Counted from the stretch's first letter, positions 44,125 to 53,870 are shown. The stretch is 64,000 nt of DNA from Rhizobium sp. AAP43 (GCF_001296045.1 NZ_LJHS01000019.1:62001-126000), one strand, 5' to 3'. Notes: generated by a model not told the origin, from the letters alone. Translations and numbers: made by a program.

Positions 44125-45676
44125 GACCGCTCTCCAGTCCGTGAAGTCCGCCCATCAGGACACCAATTCGTTCGCGCGTCATGTCGCTGGCTGGATAGGC
44201 AGCAGACAGGCGCCCTTCAGAAATGGCGGCAATGGTGGATGCGACTTCGAAGATCTCATCGAGATCCTGACTGATCACCACCACGGCCGAGCCGCTCCTT
44301 GCCAGATCGACGAGCGCCTGGCGGATACGGCTAGCCGCCCCCGCATCCACACCCCAGGTCGGCTGGTTGACGATCAGCACAGAAGGCTGACGGTCGAGTT
44401 CGCGCCCGACGATGAACTTCTGCAGATTGCCGCCGGATAGCGAACCCGCGGCCGGATCGTCGCCACTCTTGCGCACATCCATCATCTCGCAGATCCGTCT
44501 CGTTGCCTGCTGCACAAGCCCATGGCGAATAAGACCAAGCCCGCCACCGGCCAGATAGGCAAGACGGTCCGAGGCGTTGCGCGACAAGACGAGGTTTTCC
44601 GATAGGCTGAGCGCGGGCACAGCCGCGTGACCATGGCGTTCTTCTGGAACGAAACCAGCCCCCATCAGGCGCCGTTCATTTATGCCAAGCTCTCCAACCG
44701 ACCGCCCCCGCAACTGAATGGCATCGTTTTCCGGCACCGGATACTCACCAGACAGCGCATCGAAGAGTTCGCTCTGTCCATTGCCCGCGACCCCGGCAAT
44801 CGCCAGGATTTCGCCGGTGCGCACGCGCAAATTGATCGACTTCAGCGGCATGGCAAAAGGGGAGCGCGGATTGACGGAAAGTGCCTTCACTTCCAGCTGG
44901 ATTGGACCCGCTTCGACAGATGCAGGTCGCTCGACGCCAGCCACATCGGCACCCACCATCATGCGAGCAAGCGACGCAGGCGTCTCCGTGCGCGGGTTGC
45001 AACTACCCGTCACCTTGCCGTGGCGCAGCACAGTCGCGCGATCACAGATCCGCTGAACTTCCTCCAGACGATGGCTAATATAGAGGACTGACCGGCCCTC
45101 AGACTTCAGCTTCAACAACGTCTCGAACAGCTTGTCAGCCTCTTGCGGCGTCAGCACAGACGTTGGTTCGTCGAGAATGATCAGCTTTGGATTCTGCAGG
45201 AGCGCCCGAACGATCTCGATCCGCTGGCGCTCGCCGACGGACAAGTCCGCAACATGAGCGTAAGGGTCGAGCGGAAGCCCATAGGCGTTTGATAGATCTG
45301 CCGCCTTGCGAGCAAGGTCCGCCATTGAAATTTTTTCGTCAAGCGAAAGCGCAATATTCTCGGCGACTGTTAGCGCCTCGAAGAGGGAAAAGTGCTGGAA
45401 GACCATACCAATGCCAAGCCGCCTTGCCGCAGCAGGATTGGCGATCAGGGTCTCGTGCCCCTCCCACGAAACGCTCCCGTCGGAAGGCGCAAGAATGCCG
45501 AACAGCATCTTTACCAGCGTCGACTTTCCAGCGCCATTCTCACCAAGTAGAGCGTGAATTTCACCATGACCAATGTCGAGATCAATTCCATCGCACGCCT
45601 TGAAACTGCCGAACAGCTTCGTCAGGCCACGGACGGCCAAGAGCGGCTTCTCACCCCCGGATTGCGATTGCGACAC
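44114..45676 (-). CDS. nucleoside-type ABC transporter ATP-binding protein (two ABC domains)
   Basis: A 520-residue fused double ATPase of the sugar/nucleoside class. Domain 1 has Walker A LLGENGAGKSTLVKMLFGIL, signature LSVGERQRIEIVRALL and Walker B LIILDEPTSVLTPQEAD. Domain 2 has the degenerate Walker A GVAGNGQSELFDALSG, signature LSGGNLQKFIVGREL and Walker B VLIVNQPTWGVDAGAAS; this degenerate second site is normal for RbsA/YufO-type proteins, leaving one catalytic site. First gene of the operon, with about 135 bp upstream before the converging-side gene pcs. Confidence 0.94.
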   Translation of the reverse strand: MSQSQSGGEKPLLAVRGLTKLFGSFKACDGIDLDIGHGEIHALLGENGAGKSTLVKMLFGILAPSDGSVSWEGHETLIANPAAARRLGIGMVFQHFSLFEALTVAENIALSLDEKISMADLARKAADLSNAYGLPLDPYAHVADLSVGERQRIEIVRALLQNPKLIILDEPTSVLTPQEADKLFETLLKLKSEGRSVLYISHRLEEVQRICDRATVLRHGKVTGSCNPRTETPASLARMMVGADVAGVERPASVEAGPIQLEVKALSVNPRSPFAMPLKSINLRVRTGEILAIAGVAGNGQSELFDALSGEYPVPENDAIQLRGRSVGELGINERRLMGAGFVPEERHGHAAVPALSLSENLVLSRNASDRLAYLAGGGLGLIRHGLVQQATRRICEMMDVRKSGDDPAAGSLSGGNLQKFIVGRELDRQPSVLIVNQPTWGVDAGAASRIRQALVDLARSGSAVVVISQDLDEIFEVASTIAAISEGRLSAAYPASDMTRERIGVLMGGLHGLESGHAH

Positions 45677-45812
45677 GTATCCCCCTCACACACACACTGG
45701 TCTCGGCCGGATCTTTCGTCCAGTCCTCGCTCAATTCATAACCAGTTTGCGGCGGCGCACAACATATGGGCAGAAGGATTTTTTGGTTTTCCCCGAAGCT
45801 CGGAGACAAACG

Positions 45813-46541
45813 TCAGGCGGTTTTCCCGAGCCAGGGGAGAATCTGCAGAATGCCGCCGATCACATAGAGGTAGATACCGCTGACAACCATGCCGATCTCA
45901 ACCCACATCGGCGTCTCGAAATGCAGGAGCAGCGCATAGCCGCCGAACCCACACCATGCAAAGAACACCGCCATATTAAGCGGTCGCAGGCGCTTCACGC
46001 GGACGGGATGCAGGAAATGGATTGGCAGGAATGTGAGAAAAACGGAAAGCAGCACCGCAATCAACGCGGCTGTAGCGCTGACATCGACGACGAACAGTGT
46101 GAAGATCAGCATGTTCCAGACAACGGGGAAACCGGAGAAGAAATACTCATCCGTCTTCATTCCCATATCAGCGTAGTAGATCGCGCTCGAAACGACAATC
46201 AATCCCGCAGCGACGAAGGACCATGGCTCACCGATCATGCCGCTCTGATAGAGCGCAAAGGCTGGCAAAAGCACGTAAGTCACGTAGTCGATGATATTGT
46301 CGAGCGTATCACCCGACCAGTTGGGCAGAACTTCCTTGACCCGGACCTTGCGCGCGATCGGGCCGTCTATGCCATCGACCAGGAGAGCCAGCCCGAGCCA
46401 CCAGAACATGTCGACGAAACGATGTTCGGCCGCGGCAACGACGCCGAGAAATGCCAGAAAGGAACCGGAAGCTGTAAGAATGTGTACCGAGAACGCGCGG
46501 ATCTCCGCATAGGGCACCCGCTTGTAGTTGAAGATCTTCAT
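45813..46541 (-). CDS. pcs: phosphatidylcholine synthase
   Basis: Pcs condenses choline with CDP-diacylglycerol to form phosphatidylcholine, a membrane lipid of rhizobia, Agrobacterium and Brucella needed for host interaction in several species. The 242-residue integral membrane protein carries the CDP-alcohol phosphatidyltransferase motif DG-x2-AR-x8-G-x3-D-x3-D (VDGIDGPIARKVRVKEVLPN, then WSGDTLDNIIDYVTY, about residues 55-88) and about eight helices. The start is ATG 46541 (MKIFNYKRVPYAEIRAFSVH); the longer frame to 46661 reads into the divergent promoter region. This gene is a useful marker for Rhizobiales. Confidence 0.93.
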   Translation of the reverse strand: MKIFNYKRVPYAEIRAFSVHILTASGSFLAFLGVVAAAEHRFVDMFWWLGLALLVDGIDGPIARKVRVKEVLPNWSGDTLDNIIDYVTYVLLPAFALYQSGMIGEPWSFVAAGLIVVSSAIYYADMGMKTDEYFFSGFPVVWNMLIFTLFVVDVSATAALIAVLLSVFLTFLPIHFLHPVRVKRLRPLNMAVFFAWCGFGGYALLLHFETPMWVEIGMVVSGIYLYVIGGILQILPWLGKTA

Positions 46542-46728
46542 CCTTGCTCCAGTTCGGCAGGCCGGGAAAGCGAACGGTATCGGATGAAATGTCGGCATTT
46601 GCAACAACATGACGCGCAATTCACCGTTCAGGCGTGACTGACGACACGTCCACTGCGCCAATTCGGCCCATGGATTTCACCGAGAGGGAGAGCTAGATAG
46701 ACAGGATCGAACAAGAGGACAGTCCGAG

Positions 46729-47934
46729 ATGCAGGAAAGCTTTGACATCGCCGTTATCGGATCGGGACCAGCGGGGCAGATCGCCGCCATTGCTATGGCC
46801 CGCGGTGGACGACGAGTCGCACTCATCGGACCGGAAGCGGATCTTTCGGACCGCAGAACGACCGCCCTGATGGACCAGTCACTTGCAATGATGGCGCGTC
46901 TCGGTCTTTGGGAGGTGATCAAGCCGCATGCCGCCGCGCTTTCGACCATGCAGATCCTCGATGGCACGAACAGGTTGCTGCGCGCGCCGACAGTGGCATT
47001 TCGAAGCGCCGAGATCGGCCTTGATGCTTTTGGCTACAACATTCCAAACACTGCACTGCTCAGTGCCTTGGCAAGCGCCGTTTCGGCAGAACCGCTGATC
47101 GAGCGCTTCGCGGTAGCTGCCGATACCATTTCGATGACGCAGGATCAGGTCGAAATCTCCCTTGCAGATGGCCGCCCCATCTCTGCAGCCTTTGCCATCG
47201 CCGCAGACGGCAAGCGATCGGTGACAAGAGAGGCAGCAGGTGTTGGGGTCAAGACATGGTCGTATCCGCAGACCGCCCTTGTCCTCAATTTCAGCCACAC
47301 GCTCCCGCACCAGAATATATCAACGGAATTCCATACCGAGTCGGGCCCCTTTACCCAGGTTCCACTGCCTGGCCTGCGTTCAAGCTTGGTCTGGGTCGTG
47401 ACACCCGCTGAGGCGGAGCGATTGCTGACGCTTGATGCCGCCGGGCTTTCCCTTGCCGTCGAAAACCGGATGCAATCGATGCTGGGTAAGGTGACTGTCG
47501 AGAACGGGGCACAAGCGTGGCCACTGTCTGGCATGACCGCACATCGCTACGGCAAAGGGCGGGTCGCTTTTGTTGGTGAAGCGGGTCACGCGTTTCCGCC
47601 AATTGGAGCGCAAGGGCTCAATCTCAGTCTGCGCGACATTGCGGCCTTGGAAGAAATCGTGCTCGATCGCACCTCGCGCGCAATCCCGGCTGATGCCGGT
47701 GATCGGTTCGACCAAAAGCGGCGGATCGACATTACGAGCCGCACCGTCAGCGTCGACCTGCTCAACCGCTCATTGCTGTCCAGTCTTCTGCCTGTCCAGA
47801 TGCTGCGCGCGGCTGGCCTTCAGGCGCTGTCGAGCGTCTCGCCCTTGCGTCATCTCGTCATGCAGGAGGGTGTAGCGCCAGGTCGCAGCCTGCGCAATTT
47901 GCCAACGATGCTACGGGAAAAGATCCGGCGGTAA
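46729..47934 (+). CDS. UbiH/UbiF family FAD-dependent hydroxylase
   Basis: A 401-residue flavoprotein monooxygenase. The Rossmann motif GSGPAGQIAAIAMARGGRRV lies at residues 10-30, the DG motif at AIAADGKRSVTREAAG, and the second FAD motif at AFVGEAGHAFPPIGAQGLNL (about residue 280). It probably hydroxylates the aromatic ring in ubiquinone synthesis, but which position (UbiH, UbiF, UbiL type) cannot be told from sequence alone. It converges with the AEC transporter; the two reading frames overlap by 24 bases at their 3' ends. Confidence 0.9.
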   Translation: MQESFDIAVIGSGPAGQIAAIAMARGGRRVALIGPEADLSDRRTTALMDQSLAMMARLGLWEVIKPHAAALSTMQILDGTNRLLRAPTVAFRSAEIGLDAFGYNIPNTALLSALASAVSAEPLIERFAVAADTISMTQDQVEISLADGRPISAAFAIAADGKRSVTREAAGVGVKTWSYPQTALVLNFSHTLPHQNISTEFHTESGPFTQVPLPGLRSSLVWVVTPAEAERLLTLDAAGLSLAVENRMQSMLGKVTVENGAQAWPLSGMTAHRYGKGRVAFVGEAGHAFPPIGAQGLNLSLRDIAALEEIVLDRTSRAIPADAGDRFDQKRRIDITSRTVSVDLLNRSLLSSLLPVQMLRAAGLQALSSVSPLRHLVMQEGVAPGRSLRNLPTMLREKIRR

Positions 47935-48873
47935 CAAGCCGTTGGTGATTGCAAACAGCAGCGCGGATACGGAAAATACGGAGATCACCGTTGTGATCAG
48001 GATTGTGGCCGACGCCCTCTCCTGCCAGACGCCATATTGCTGACCAAGAACAAAGACGTTTGTAGCAGTCGGAAGTGCCGCGAGTAGAACGGCAGCCTGG
48101 ATCCACACAGGCTTAAAGCTCCCTGCTAGGCTGAGAGTGATCCATATCAGCATGGGATGGACGACGAGCTTGATCGGGACAAGATAGCCGATCTCAACCG
48201 GTATCCGTTTAAGCGGCCTCAAAGCCAGCGTTACCCCCATGGCAAAAAGCGCGCATGGTGCGGCGGCCTGTGCGAGATAGTCGACAAGTCGCAGTGCGGC
48301 CACCGGAACTTCGAGCCTGAGCGCCGCAACGATAAAGCCAAGCGCGGTTGCCACAATAAAGGGGTGGGTCGCCACCTTTTTCACCACTTCAAGAACAAGC
48401 TGGTGAGCAGGTCGTCTCTCATCACCGGCGATCGCCATCATCGCAGGTGCCACCATGAAATGCAGCGCATTCTCGAAACACACGATGAGCGCCACGGGCA
48501 CGGCAGCCTGGTCCCCGAAGGCAAGAAGCCCAAGCCCCGGCCCCATATAGCCAATATTGCCATAGGCACCACCGAATCCCTGAATCACGCATTCATCGAA
48601 GCGGTTGCGCCGAATGTAGCGGCCGATCAGGAAGGCGAGCGCAAAGACCAGATAGGTTCCGAAAAGATCGGCAGCAATGAAGTCAACCTGCGCAAGGTCC
48701 TCGATCGGCGTGCGAGAGACGAGCTTGAAGAAGAGTGCCGGCAAGGCGACGTAGATGATGAAGACATTGAGCCAGCCAAGCGTTTCGGCCGTCTGATGCT
48801 TGAGTTTGGCAACGACAAAGCCGATCAGGATCAGCCCGAAGAATGGCAGAACCAGTGCCAGAATATCTGCCAT
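47911..48873 (-). CDS. AEC (auxin efflux carrier) family transporter
   Basis: A 320-residue membrane protein with ten hydrophobic segments in two inverted repeats, N-terminal LALVLPFFGLILIGFVVAKL and the middle GFGGAYGNIGYMGPGLGLLA, a conserved Gly/Asn-rich break. Family members carry organic acids such as malate or malonate. The substrate is unknown. Its 3' end overlaps that of the convergent hydroxylase gene. Confidence 0.9.
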   Translation of the reverse strand: MADILALVLPFFGLILIGFVVAKLKHQTAETLGWLNVFIIYVALPALFFKLVSRTPIEDLAQVDFIAADLFGTYLVFALAFLIGRYIRRNRFDECVIQGFGGAYGNIGYMGPGLGLLAFGDQAAVPVALIVCFENALHFMVAPAMMAIAGDERRPAHQLVLEVVKKVATHPFIVATALGFIVAALRLEVPVAALRLVDYLAQAAAPCALFAMGVTLALRPLKRIPVEIGYLVPIKLVVHPMLIWITLSLAGSFKPVWIQAAVLLAALPTATNVFVLGQQYGVWQERASATILITTVISVFSVSALLFAITNGLLPPDLFP

Positions 48874-48923
48874 GCGAAACCCCGCCAGTTACCCCGGACG
48901 CGCATGTCGGGAATGCCCCTCGC

Positions 48924-49670
48924 TTAGCCGATTTGCGACAGGATTGGAAAGGTCTGCTGAAACCAGATCGCCATGTCTGAGATATAACCGAAGATGAAGG
49001 CGAGACCAGTCAATACCAGGAGGCCGCCCATTGCCTTTTCGACATGGCCGAGATGCCGGCGGAAGCGTCCAAGGAACCGCATGAAGGACCCGGAAAAGCC
49101 GGCTGCAATCCAGAAGGGAACTGCAAGGCCGAGCGAATAGATCGCAAGCAGCAGAGCGCCGTCCCCAACCGTTTCCTTCGAGGCGGCGACCCCCAGAATA
49201 GCGCCTAGGACCGGTCCAATGCAGGGCGTCCAGCCAAACGCGAAGGCAAGGCCCATGACATAGGCACCCGACAACGTTGCAGGCTTTCCGCCGCCAGCAA
49301 ACCGATATTCGGATGACAGAACACCAAGCCTGAAGACACCGAGGAAATTGAGGCCCATGACGATGATGATCAGGCCGCCGATCTTGGCAAGCACATCCAT
49401 ATGCTGCCGCAACAGGCTGCCCATTGTTGATGCGCCGGCCCCGAGGGTGACGAAGACCGTTGCGAAACCAAGAGTGAAGACAAACGACGTGAGCAGTACC
49501 GCACGTCGGGCGGCGGCGTTCTGAGCCTGCTCTCCACTGCGAAATTCATCAACCGAAATTCCCGCCATGTAGCAGAGATAGGGTGGCACCAAAGGAAGGA
49601 CGCAGGGCGACAGGAACGATAGCGCGCCTGCCAGCAATGCACTCCAAAACGAGATATCGGCAATCGACAA
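48924..49670 (-). CDS. ccdA: cytochrome c biogenesis protein CcdA (short DsbD-like)
   Basis: CcdA passes electrons from cytoplasmic thioredoxin across the membrane for cytochrome c maturation or periplasmic thiol reduction. The 248-residue protein has six helices and the two redox cysteines in SFLSPCVLPLVPPYLCYMAG and FGWTPCIGPVLGAILG. No ATG precedes the first helix; TTG 49670, seven bases after AGGGAG, is the best start. The open frame continues upstream to 49883 but would then cross the tRNA-Lys gene, so it is rejected. Confidence 0.91.
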   Translation of the reverse strand: MSIADISFWSALLAGALSFLSPCVLPLVPPYLCYMAGISVDEFRSGEQAQNAAARRAVLLTSFVFTLGFATVFVTLGAGASTMGSLLRQHMDVLAKIGGLIIIVMGLNFLGVFRLGVLSSEYRFAGGGKPATLSGAYVMGLAFAFGWTPCIGPVLGAILGVAASKETVGDGALLLAIYSLGLAVPFWIAAGFSGSFMRFLGRFRRHLGHVEKAMGGLLVLTGLAFIFGYISDMAIWFQQTFPILSQIG

Positions 49671-49856
49671 ACTGTGGCTCCCTACACGGATCGGTGCCCT
49701 TCCTAATGCCGCGACAGCACGCTTGCCAATCACCTTTGTGTAGTCTGCGACAATTGCGTTGGAATTTGCCGGGAGAAATGTAATTTTCCGGTTGACCGGC
49801 CAGAGGTGTCTGCCTATGTTCCGCGCACTTCGTGAGGCGGCCTTAAAGCCACTCGG

Positions 49857-49932
49857 GAGAGCGTAGCTCAGCCGGTAGAGCAACTGACTTTTAATCAGTA
49901 GGTCCAGGGTTCGAATCCCTGCGCTCTCACCA
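49857..49932 (+). tRNA. tRNA-Lys (anticodon TTT)
   Basis: A 76-base cloverleaf with encoded CCA. The acceptor GAGAGCG pairs with CGCTCTC, the D arm is GCTC...GAGC, the anticodon stem ACTGA/TCAGT holds loop CTTTTAA with anticodon TTT, and the T arm is CAGGG-TTCGAAT-CCCTG. All key invariant bases are present. Confidence 0.98.
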
Positions 49933-50065
49933 TTTTCATCAAAATTATCAGCGCATTACCGCCAATACTTCATGTTGTGCATGCAGTTGCTGCCATCGCT
50001 CATTCGTGATCGCGTACATCATTGCCGAGATTGCCAATGCTGCAACCGCGAAGTATGACCCCGAA

Positions 50066-50416
50066 ATGAGCAAATCCATCTTCAAGCCTGTTGCCTGGCT
50101 GGCGCTCGGGCTCTGCCTGGCGGCAACCGTCGTACCGATCGGCCTCAGACCGCACATGGCTATGCCAGCAGATGCGGATCGGATCCTCGCCTTCATCGGT
50201 CTAGGCTTGCTGTTCGGGCTTGCGTATCCGCGTCGTTGGTTGATGGTGGCAGCCTTCTTGGTCCTGGCTGCCTTCACGATCGAGTCGACACAATATCTGT
50301 CTCCGTCACGGCACCCCCGCCTCGACGACGCGGCGATCAAGGCTGCCGGGGCGGTGCTTGGCATCGCAGCTGCCGCTGCCCTTCACTGGCTTGCACGCCG
50401 CATCCGGGCAAATTGA
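50066..50416 (+). CDS. VanZ-like small membrane protein
   Basis: A 116-residue protein with about four hydrophobic segments (FKPVAWLALGLCLAATVVPI, ADRILAFIGLGLLFGLAYPR, WLMVAAFLVLAAFTIESTQY, AGAVLGIAAAAALHWLARR). The spacing of the polar residues (DADRILAF, ESTQYLSPSRHPRLDDA) matches VanZ-like proteins, named from a teicoplanin-resistance accessory gene, though in this context resistance is not implied. The start could be GTG 50006, but ATG 50066 gives the usual N-terminus. It lies just downstream of tRNA-Lys. Confidence 0.72.
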   Translation: MSKSIFKPVAWLALGLCLAATVVPIGLRPHMAMPADADRILAFIGLGLLFGLAYPRRWLMVAAFLVLAAFTIESTQYLSPSRHPRLDDAAIKAAGAVLGIAAAAALHWLARRIRAN

Positions 50417-50572
50417 CGGCACCGCTTGGCCGATCAGATAATCGCATGCTGCCGATGCGAAACCTTACCGATCTTTCACTAGGGATTTCCTGCGTACGTA
50501 CTAGAAGAACGATAACCAACCTTAGGGGATCGCAAGCTGGTTTTGACCCTGATCAAGCAGGGTCTAATCGGA

Positions 50573-51904
50573 ATGCGCGATGGTTTGATGATCGACGACG
50601 TGATGGGAATTCAGGTGACGACGCAAAACGACAAGACGCCCGCGGGCGAAATCTCAGGCAAAGACGAGTTGCGCAGCCTTCTGTCTTCGGCCGGCCGACC
50701 ACGCCCCCGCTGGATGTTGCGGATCATTTCCGCAGCGGTCATCCTCGTCGCAGGCTACTTTGGCTACGCCTATGTGAGCAAAGATCAGAGCTATAGTTAC
50801 ACGACCACACCCCTTGGACGCGGCGATGTCACGGTCATCGTGACCGCAACCGGTTCCGTCGAGCCGACCGTTCAGGTGGACATATCGAGCGAACAATCCG
50901 GCACTATCCGCGAGGTCCTCGTCGATCACAACAGCCAGGTGAAGACCGGCGACGTTCTCGCCCGGCTCGACACCGACAAACTGACCGCCGAACTGAAAGC
51001 TCAGGAAGCAGCACTCGCGGCCGCACGTGCGAGCGTGGCAAAGGCACATGCTGACGAATTGTCTGCCAAGGCGAGCCTCGAAAGGCTGAAAGCCCTTGTC
51101 GTCAGCCGCGTCTCGAGCCAGCAGGATCTCGATTCGGCCGACTTCACCTATCAGGCGGCCGAGGCCGCACGCCAGAGCGCAGAAGCGAACGTTCTGGCAG
51201 CCGAGGCTTCCCTCGAACAGGCGCAACTCGCCCTGTCCAAGGCCACAATCGTGTCACCGATCGACGGAATCGTCCTCTCGCGCGACGTCGACAGCGGCGC
51301 GACAGTGGCCGCCTCACTGGAAGCACCAACGCTTTTCACCATCGCTGGCGATCTCCGGCAGATGGAATTGCAGGTTTCGATCGATGAAGCAGATGTCGGC
51401 CAGGTCGCGGTCGCGCAGAAGGCGACTTTCACAGTTGACGCCTTCCCAGACCAGCGTTTTCCAGCCGAAATCACCTCGGTTCGGTACGCGGCAGAAACAG
51501 TCAACGACGTGGTGACCTACAAGGGCATCCTCTCGGTGCGCAACGATGACCTGTTGTTGCGCCAGGGCATGACGGCGACCGCCGACATTGTCGTCAAATC
51601 AGTCACCGGCGCGCTGGTCATTCCCAACGCAGCCTTACGTTATTCCCCCCCTCAGACCACGGCAAACGAAAGCGAGACATCCGGAGGTGGCGTCTTCAGC
51701 ATGTTCCGCCCACCCCGCCAGTCTGCGATCAGCGCCCCTGAACCGACAGGGACGGAAAGGACGATTTGGTTGTTGCGTGATGGCGTTCCCGTCTCGGTCA
51801 ACGTGGAAATTGGCGCCACCGATGGCCAGAAGACCGTCATCGTGAAAGGCGACATCAAGGAGGGTGATGCTGTGATCACCGACTCCGTCTTACGGGCGAG
51901 CTGA
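50573..51904 (+). CDS. periplasmic adaptor (membrane fusion) protein, MacA-like
   Basis: About 443 residues, with a cytoplasmic N-terminus, one membrane anchor (LRIISAAVILVAGYFGYAYV) and a periplasmic HlyD-type body: lipoyl half-motif TVIVTATGSVEPTVQVDISS, a long helical hairpin (ELKAQEAALAAARASVAKAH to AEASLEQAQLALSK), second lipoyl half IVSPIDGIVLSRDVDSGATV and beta-barrel. It should join the MacB-type ABC transporter encoded next (11-bp gap) to an outer membrane channel. The exact start is uncertain: ATGs at 50573, 50588 and 50603 are in frame. No outer-membrane TolC gene is nearby. Confidence 0.88.
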   Translation: MRDGLMIDDVMGIQVTTQNDKTPAGEISGKDELRSLLSSAGRPRPRWMLRIISAAVILVAGYFGYAYVSKDQSYSYTTTPLGRGDVTVIVTATGSVEPTVQVDISSEQSGTIREVLVDHNSQVKTGDVLARLDTDKLTAELKAQEAALAAARASVAKAHADELSAKASLERLKALVVSRVSSQQDLDSADFTYQAAEAARQSAEANVLAAEASLEQAQLALSKATIVSPIDGIVLSRDVDSGATVAASLEAPTLFTIAGDLRQMELQVSIDEADVGQVAVAQKATFTVDAFPDQRFPAEITSVRYAAETVNDVVTYKGILSVRNDDLLLRQGMTATADIVVKSVTGALVIPNAALRYSPPQTTANESETSGGGVFSMFRPPRQSAISAPEPTGTERTIWLLRDGVPVSVNVEIGATDGQKTVIVKGDIKEGDAVITDSVLRAS

Positions 51905-51914
51905 GGCGATCATC

Positions 51915-52631
51915 ATGGCCCCTGCCCCCCTCATAGAATTCCAAGAGATCAGCCGCATTTATGGCGAGGGTGAAGCGACCATCCGCGCCCTTGCGTCGAT
52001 CGACCTCGTGATCGAGGAGAAGGAATTCGTCGCCATCATGGGCCCGTCCGGATCGGGCAAGTCCACCGCGATGAACATCATCGGCTGCCTCGATGTGCCG
52101 ACATCCGGCCACTACCTCTTCCAAGGCATTGACACGACCGGCTTCGACCGGAGTCAGTACACGCTGCTGCGCCGACACATGCTGGGTTTCGTCTTCCAGG
52201 GGTTCAACCTTCTGGCACGGACGTCGGCAGTCGAAAATGTCGAACTCCCGCTCATCTATCGTGGTGTGGACCCGCGCGAGCGCCGCCGCAAAGCCATGTA
52301 CGCGCTGGGCCAGGTGGGTCTCGCCGGTCGTGAAGGTCACACGACGCAGGAACTCTCCGGCGGCCAGCAACAGCGCGTTGCAATTGCCCGCGCCATCGTC
52401 ACCAATCCGGCCGTGCTTCTGGCCGACGAGCCGACCGGCAATCTGGACACGAAAACCAGCCGCGAAATCATGGATCTCATTACCCAGCTGAACCATGAAA
52501 ACGGAATCACGGTGATCATGGTAACGCATGAAGACGACATCGCGGCCTATGCCAAGCGCAACCTCCGCTTTGTCGATGGTCACATCCAGTCCGACAGCCT
52601 GCTTGCCCCGGAGCGCGCTGATGTTCTTTGA
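51915..52631 (+). CDS. MacB-type ABC transporter ATP-binding protein
   Basis: A 238-residue LolD/MacB-class ATPase with Walker A MGPSGSGKSTAMNIIGCLDV, Q-loop VFQGFNLLARTSAVENVELP, signature LSGGQQQRVAIARAI and Walker B VLLADEPTGNLDTKTSREIM, then the His switch VTHEDDIAAYAKR. In E. coli MacB this domain is fused to the permease; here it is a separate gene that overlaps the permease start by 11 bases. Together with the adaptor it forms a three-gene exporter operon. Confidence 0.93.
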   Translation: MAPAPLIEFQEISRIYGEGEATIRALASIDLVIEEKEFVAIMGPSGSGKSTAMNIIGCLDVPTSGHYLFQGIDTTGFDRSQYTLLRRHMLGFVFQGFNLLARTSAVENVELPLIYRGVDPRERRRKAMYALGQVGLAGREGHTTQELSGGQQQRVAIARAIVTNPAVLLADEPTGNLDTKTSREIMDLITQLNHENGITVIMVTHEDDIAAYAKRNLRFVDGHIQSDSLLAPERADVL

Positions 52632-53826
52632 AACGATCAAGCTCGCGCTGCGCGCCATCCGACGCAATCTGCTGCGCTCCTTCCTGACGGTACTGGGCGT
52701 CGTGATCGGGGTTGCGGCGGTGATCGCCATGGTCACCATCGGCAACGGCACGACGGCGCAGGTCAGCGCCGAGATCTCGAAACTGGGCACGAACCTGCTC
52801 TTTGTCCGGCCCGGGCAGTTCGGACCCGGGCGCGCATCGACAGATGCGAAAAAGTTCACACTGCGCGATATCGAGGCGATACGCGAGCAGGTCGGCGGAT
52901 TGAGGGCTGTAGCCGGGGTAAACCAATCGACACAGACTGTGGTCTTTGGTGGGCAGAGCCGATCCGTCACCATTATTGGATCCGGTGGGGACTACTTGGT
53001 CGCCCAGGACTGGGAACTGGCATCCGGTCGCAGCTTCATGACCTCCGAAGAGCGTGGCGGACAATCGGTCTGCCTCATCGGCGAAACCGTACGGTCCCGC
53101 CTGTTCGGCTCCACCCCGGCGCTAAACCAGAGCGTAAGGGTTGGCAGCGTGCCCTGCGAGGTGATCGGTGTTTTGGCGAAGAAGGGTCAAAGCGGCATGG
53201 GCAACGATCAGGATGATGTCGTGATGATGCCGCTCAAGGTATTCCAGCGGCGGATCGGCGGATCGAATGATGTGTCCAGCATCATGGTGTCGGCGGAGAA
53301 CGGCATATCTACCTCCAAGGTCCAGGCAGACATGGAGCGGCTTTTGCGCGAGCGACGCAAGATCGTTGCCGGGCGCGAGGATGATTTCTCCGTCAATGAC
53401 ATGACCCAAATGGCCGCGACCCTGACCGGCACCACGACACTGATGACAGGCCTGCTGGGTGCGGTCGCGGCCGTCTCCCTGCTCGTCGGCGGCATCGGCA
53501 TCATGAACATCATGTTGGTCTCCGTCACAGAACGCACCCGCGAGATTGGCATTCGCCTTGCGATCGGGGCGGTAGAAAGCCAGGTCCTGATGCAGTTTCT
53601 CGTCGAAGCCGTGACGCTCTCGGTCTTTGGCGGCCTGGTCGGCATCGCGCTTGGCCTGGCCATCGCCTATGGTTCTGTAATGCTGATGTCCGTACCCTTT
53701 GTCGTCAGCCCGTCCATCGTGCTCCTCGCCTTCGTTTTCTCGGCCGCGATCGGCATGGTCTTCGGCTATTTTCCGGCAAGGAGAGCAGCACAGATGAACC
53801 CGATCGATGCCTTGCGGCACGAGTGA
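52621..53826 (+). CDS. MacB-type ABC transporter permease
   Basis: A 401-residue protein with one N-terminal helix (LRSFLTVLGVVIGVAAVIAM), a large periplasmic domain (about residues 45-275, NGTTAQVSAEISKLGTNLLF onward) and three C-terminal helices (TTLMTGLLGAVAAVSLLVGG; GGLVGIALGLAIAYGSVMLM; VVSPSIVLLAFVFSAAIGMV). The mechanotransmission motif region GIGIMNIMLVSVTERTREIG is clear. Substrates of MacAB-like pumps include macrolides, peptides and lipids; none can be assigned here. The start at 52621 overlaps the ATPase gene. Confidence 0.93.
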   Translation: MFFETIKLALRAIRRNLLRSFLTVLGVVIGVAAVIAMVTIGNGTTAQVSAEISKLGTNLLFVRPGQFGPGRASTDAKKFTLRDIEAIREQVGGLRAVAGVNQSTQTVVFGGQSRSVTIIGSGGDYLVAQDWELASGRSFMTSEERGGQSVCLIGETVRSRLFGSTPALNQSVRVGSVPCEVIGVLAKKGQSGMGNDQDDVVMMPLKVFQRRIGGSNDVSSIMVSAENGISTSKVQADMERLLRERRKIVAGREDDFSVNDMTQMAATLTGTTTLMTGLLGAVAAVSLLVGGIGIMNIMLVSVTERTREIGIRLAIGAVESQVLMQFLVEAVTLSVFGGLVGIALGLAIAYGSVMLMSVPFVVSPSIVLLAFVFSAAIGMVFGYFPARRAAQMNPIDALRHE

Positions 53827-53840
53827 CCGGTTCCTGCGCC

Positions 53841-53870
53841 AAAATGAAAACGCCCGGCATCGGCCGGGCG
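53841..53870 (-). terminator. Rho-independent terminator of fpr
   Basis: On the minus strand, CGCCCGGC-cgat-GCCGGGCG followed by TTTTCATTTT, about 25 bp after the fpr stop. It also lies after the MacB permease on the other strand. Confidence 0.75.

Noticed and set aside
44114-45676. Degenerate second Walker A of the nucleoside ATPase as a sign of decay
   Set aside because: GNGQSE in the second domain is the normal state in RbsA/YufO-type double ATPases, and all other motifs are intact.
49671-49883. N-terminal extension of CcdA
   Set aside because: The open frame would run through the tRNA-Lys gene; the first membrane helix begins right after TTG 49670, which has a good ribosome binding site.
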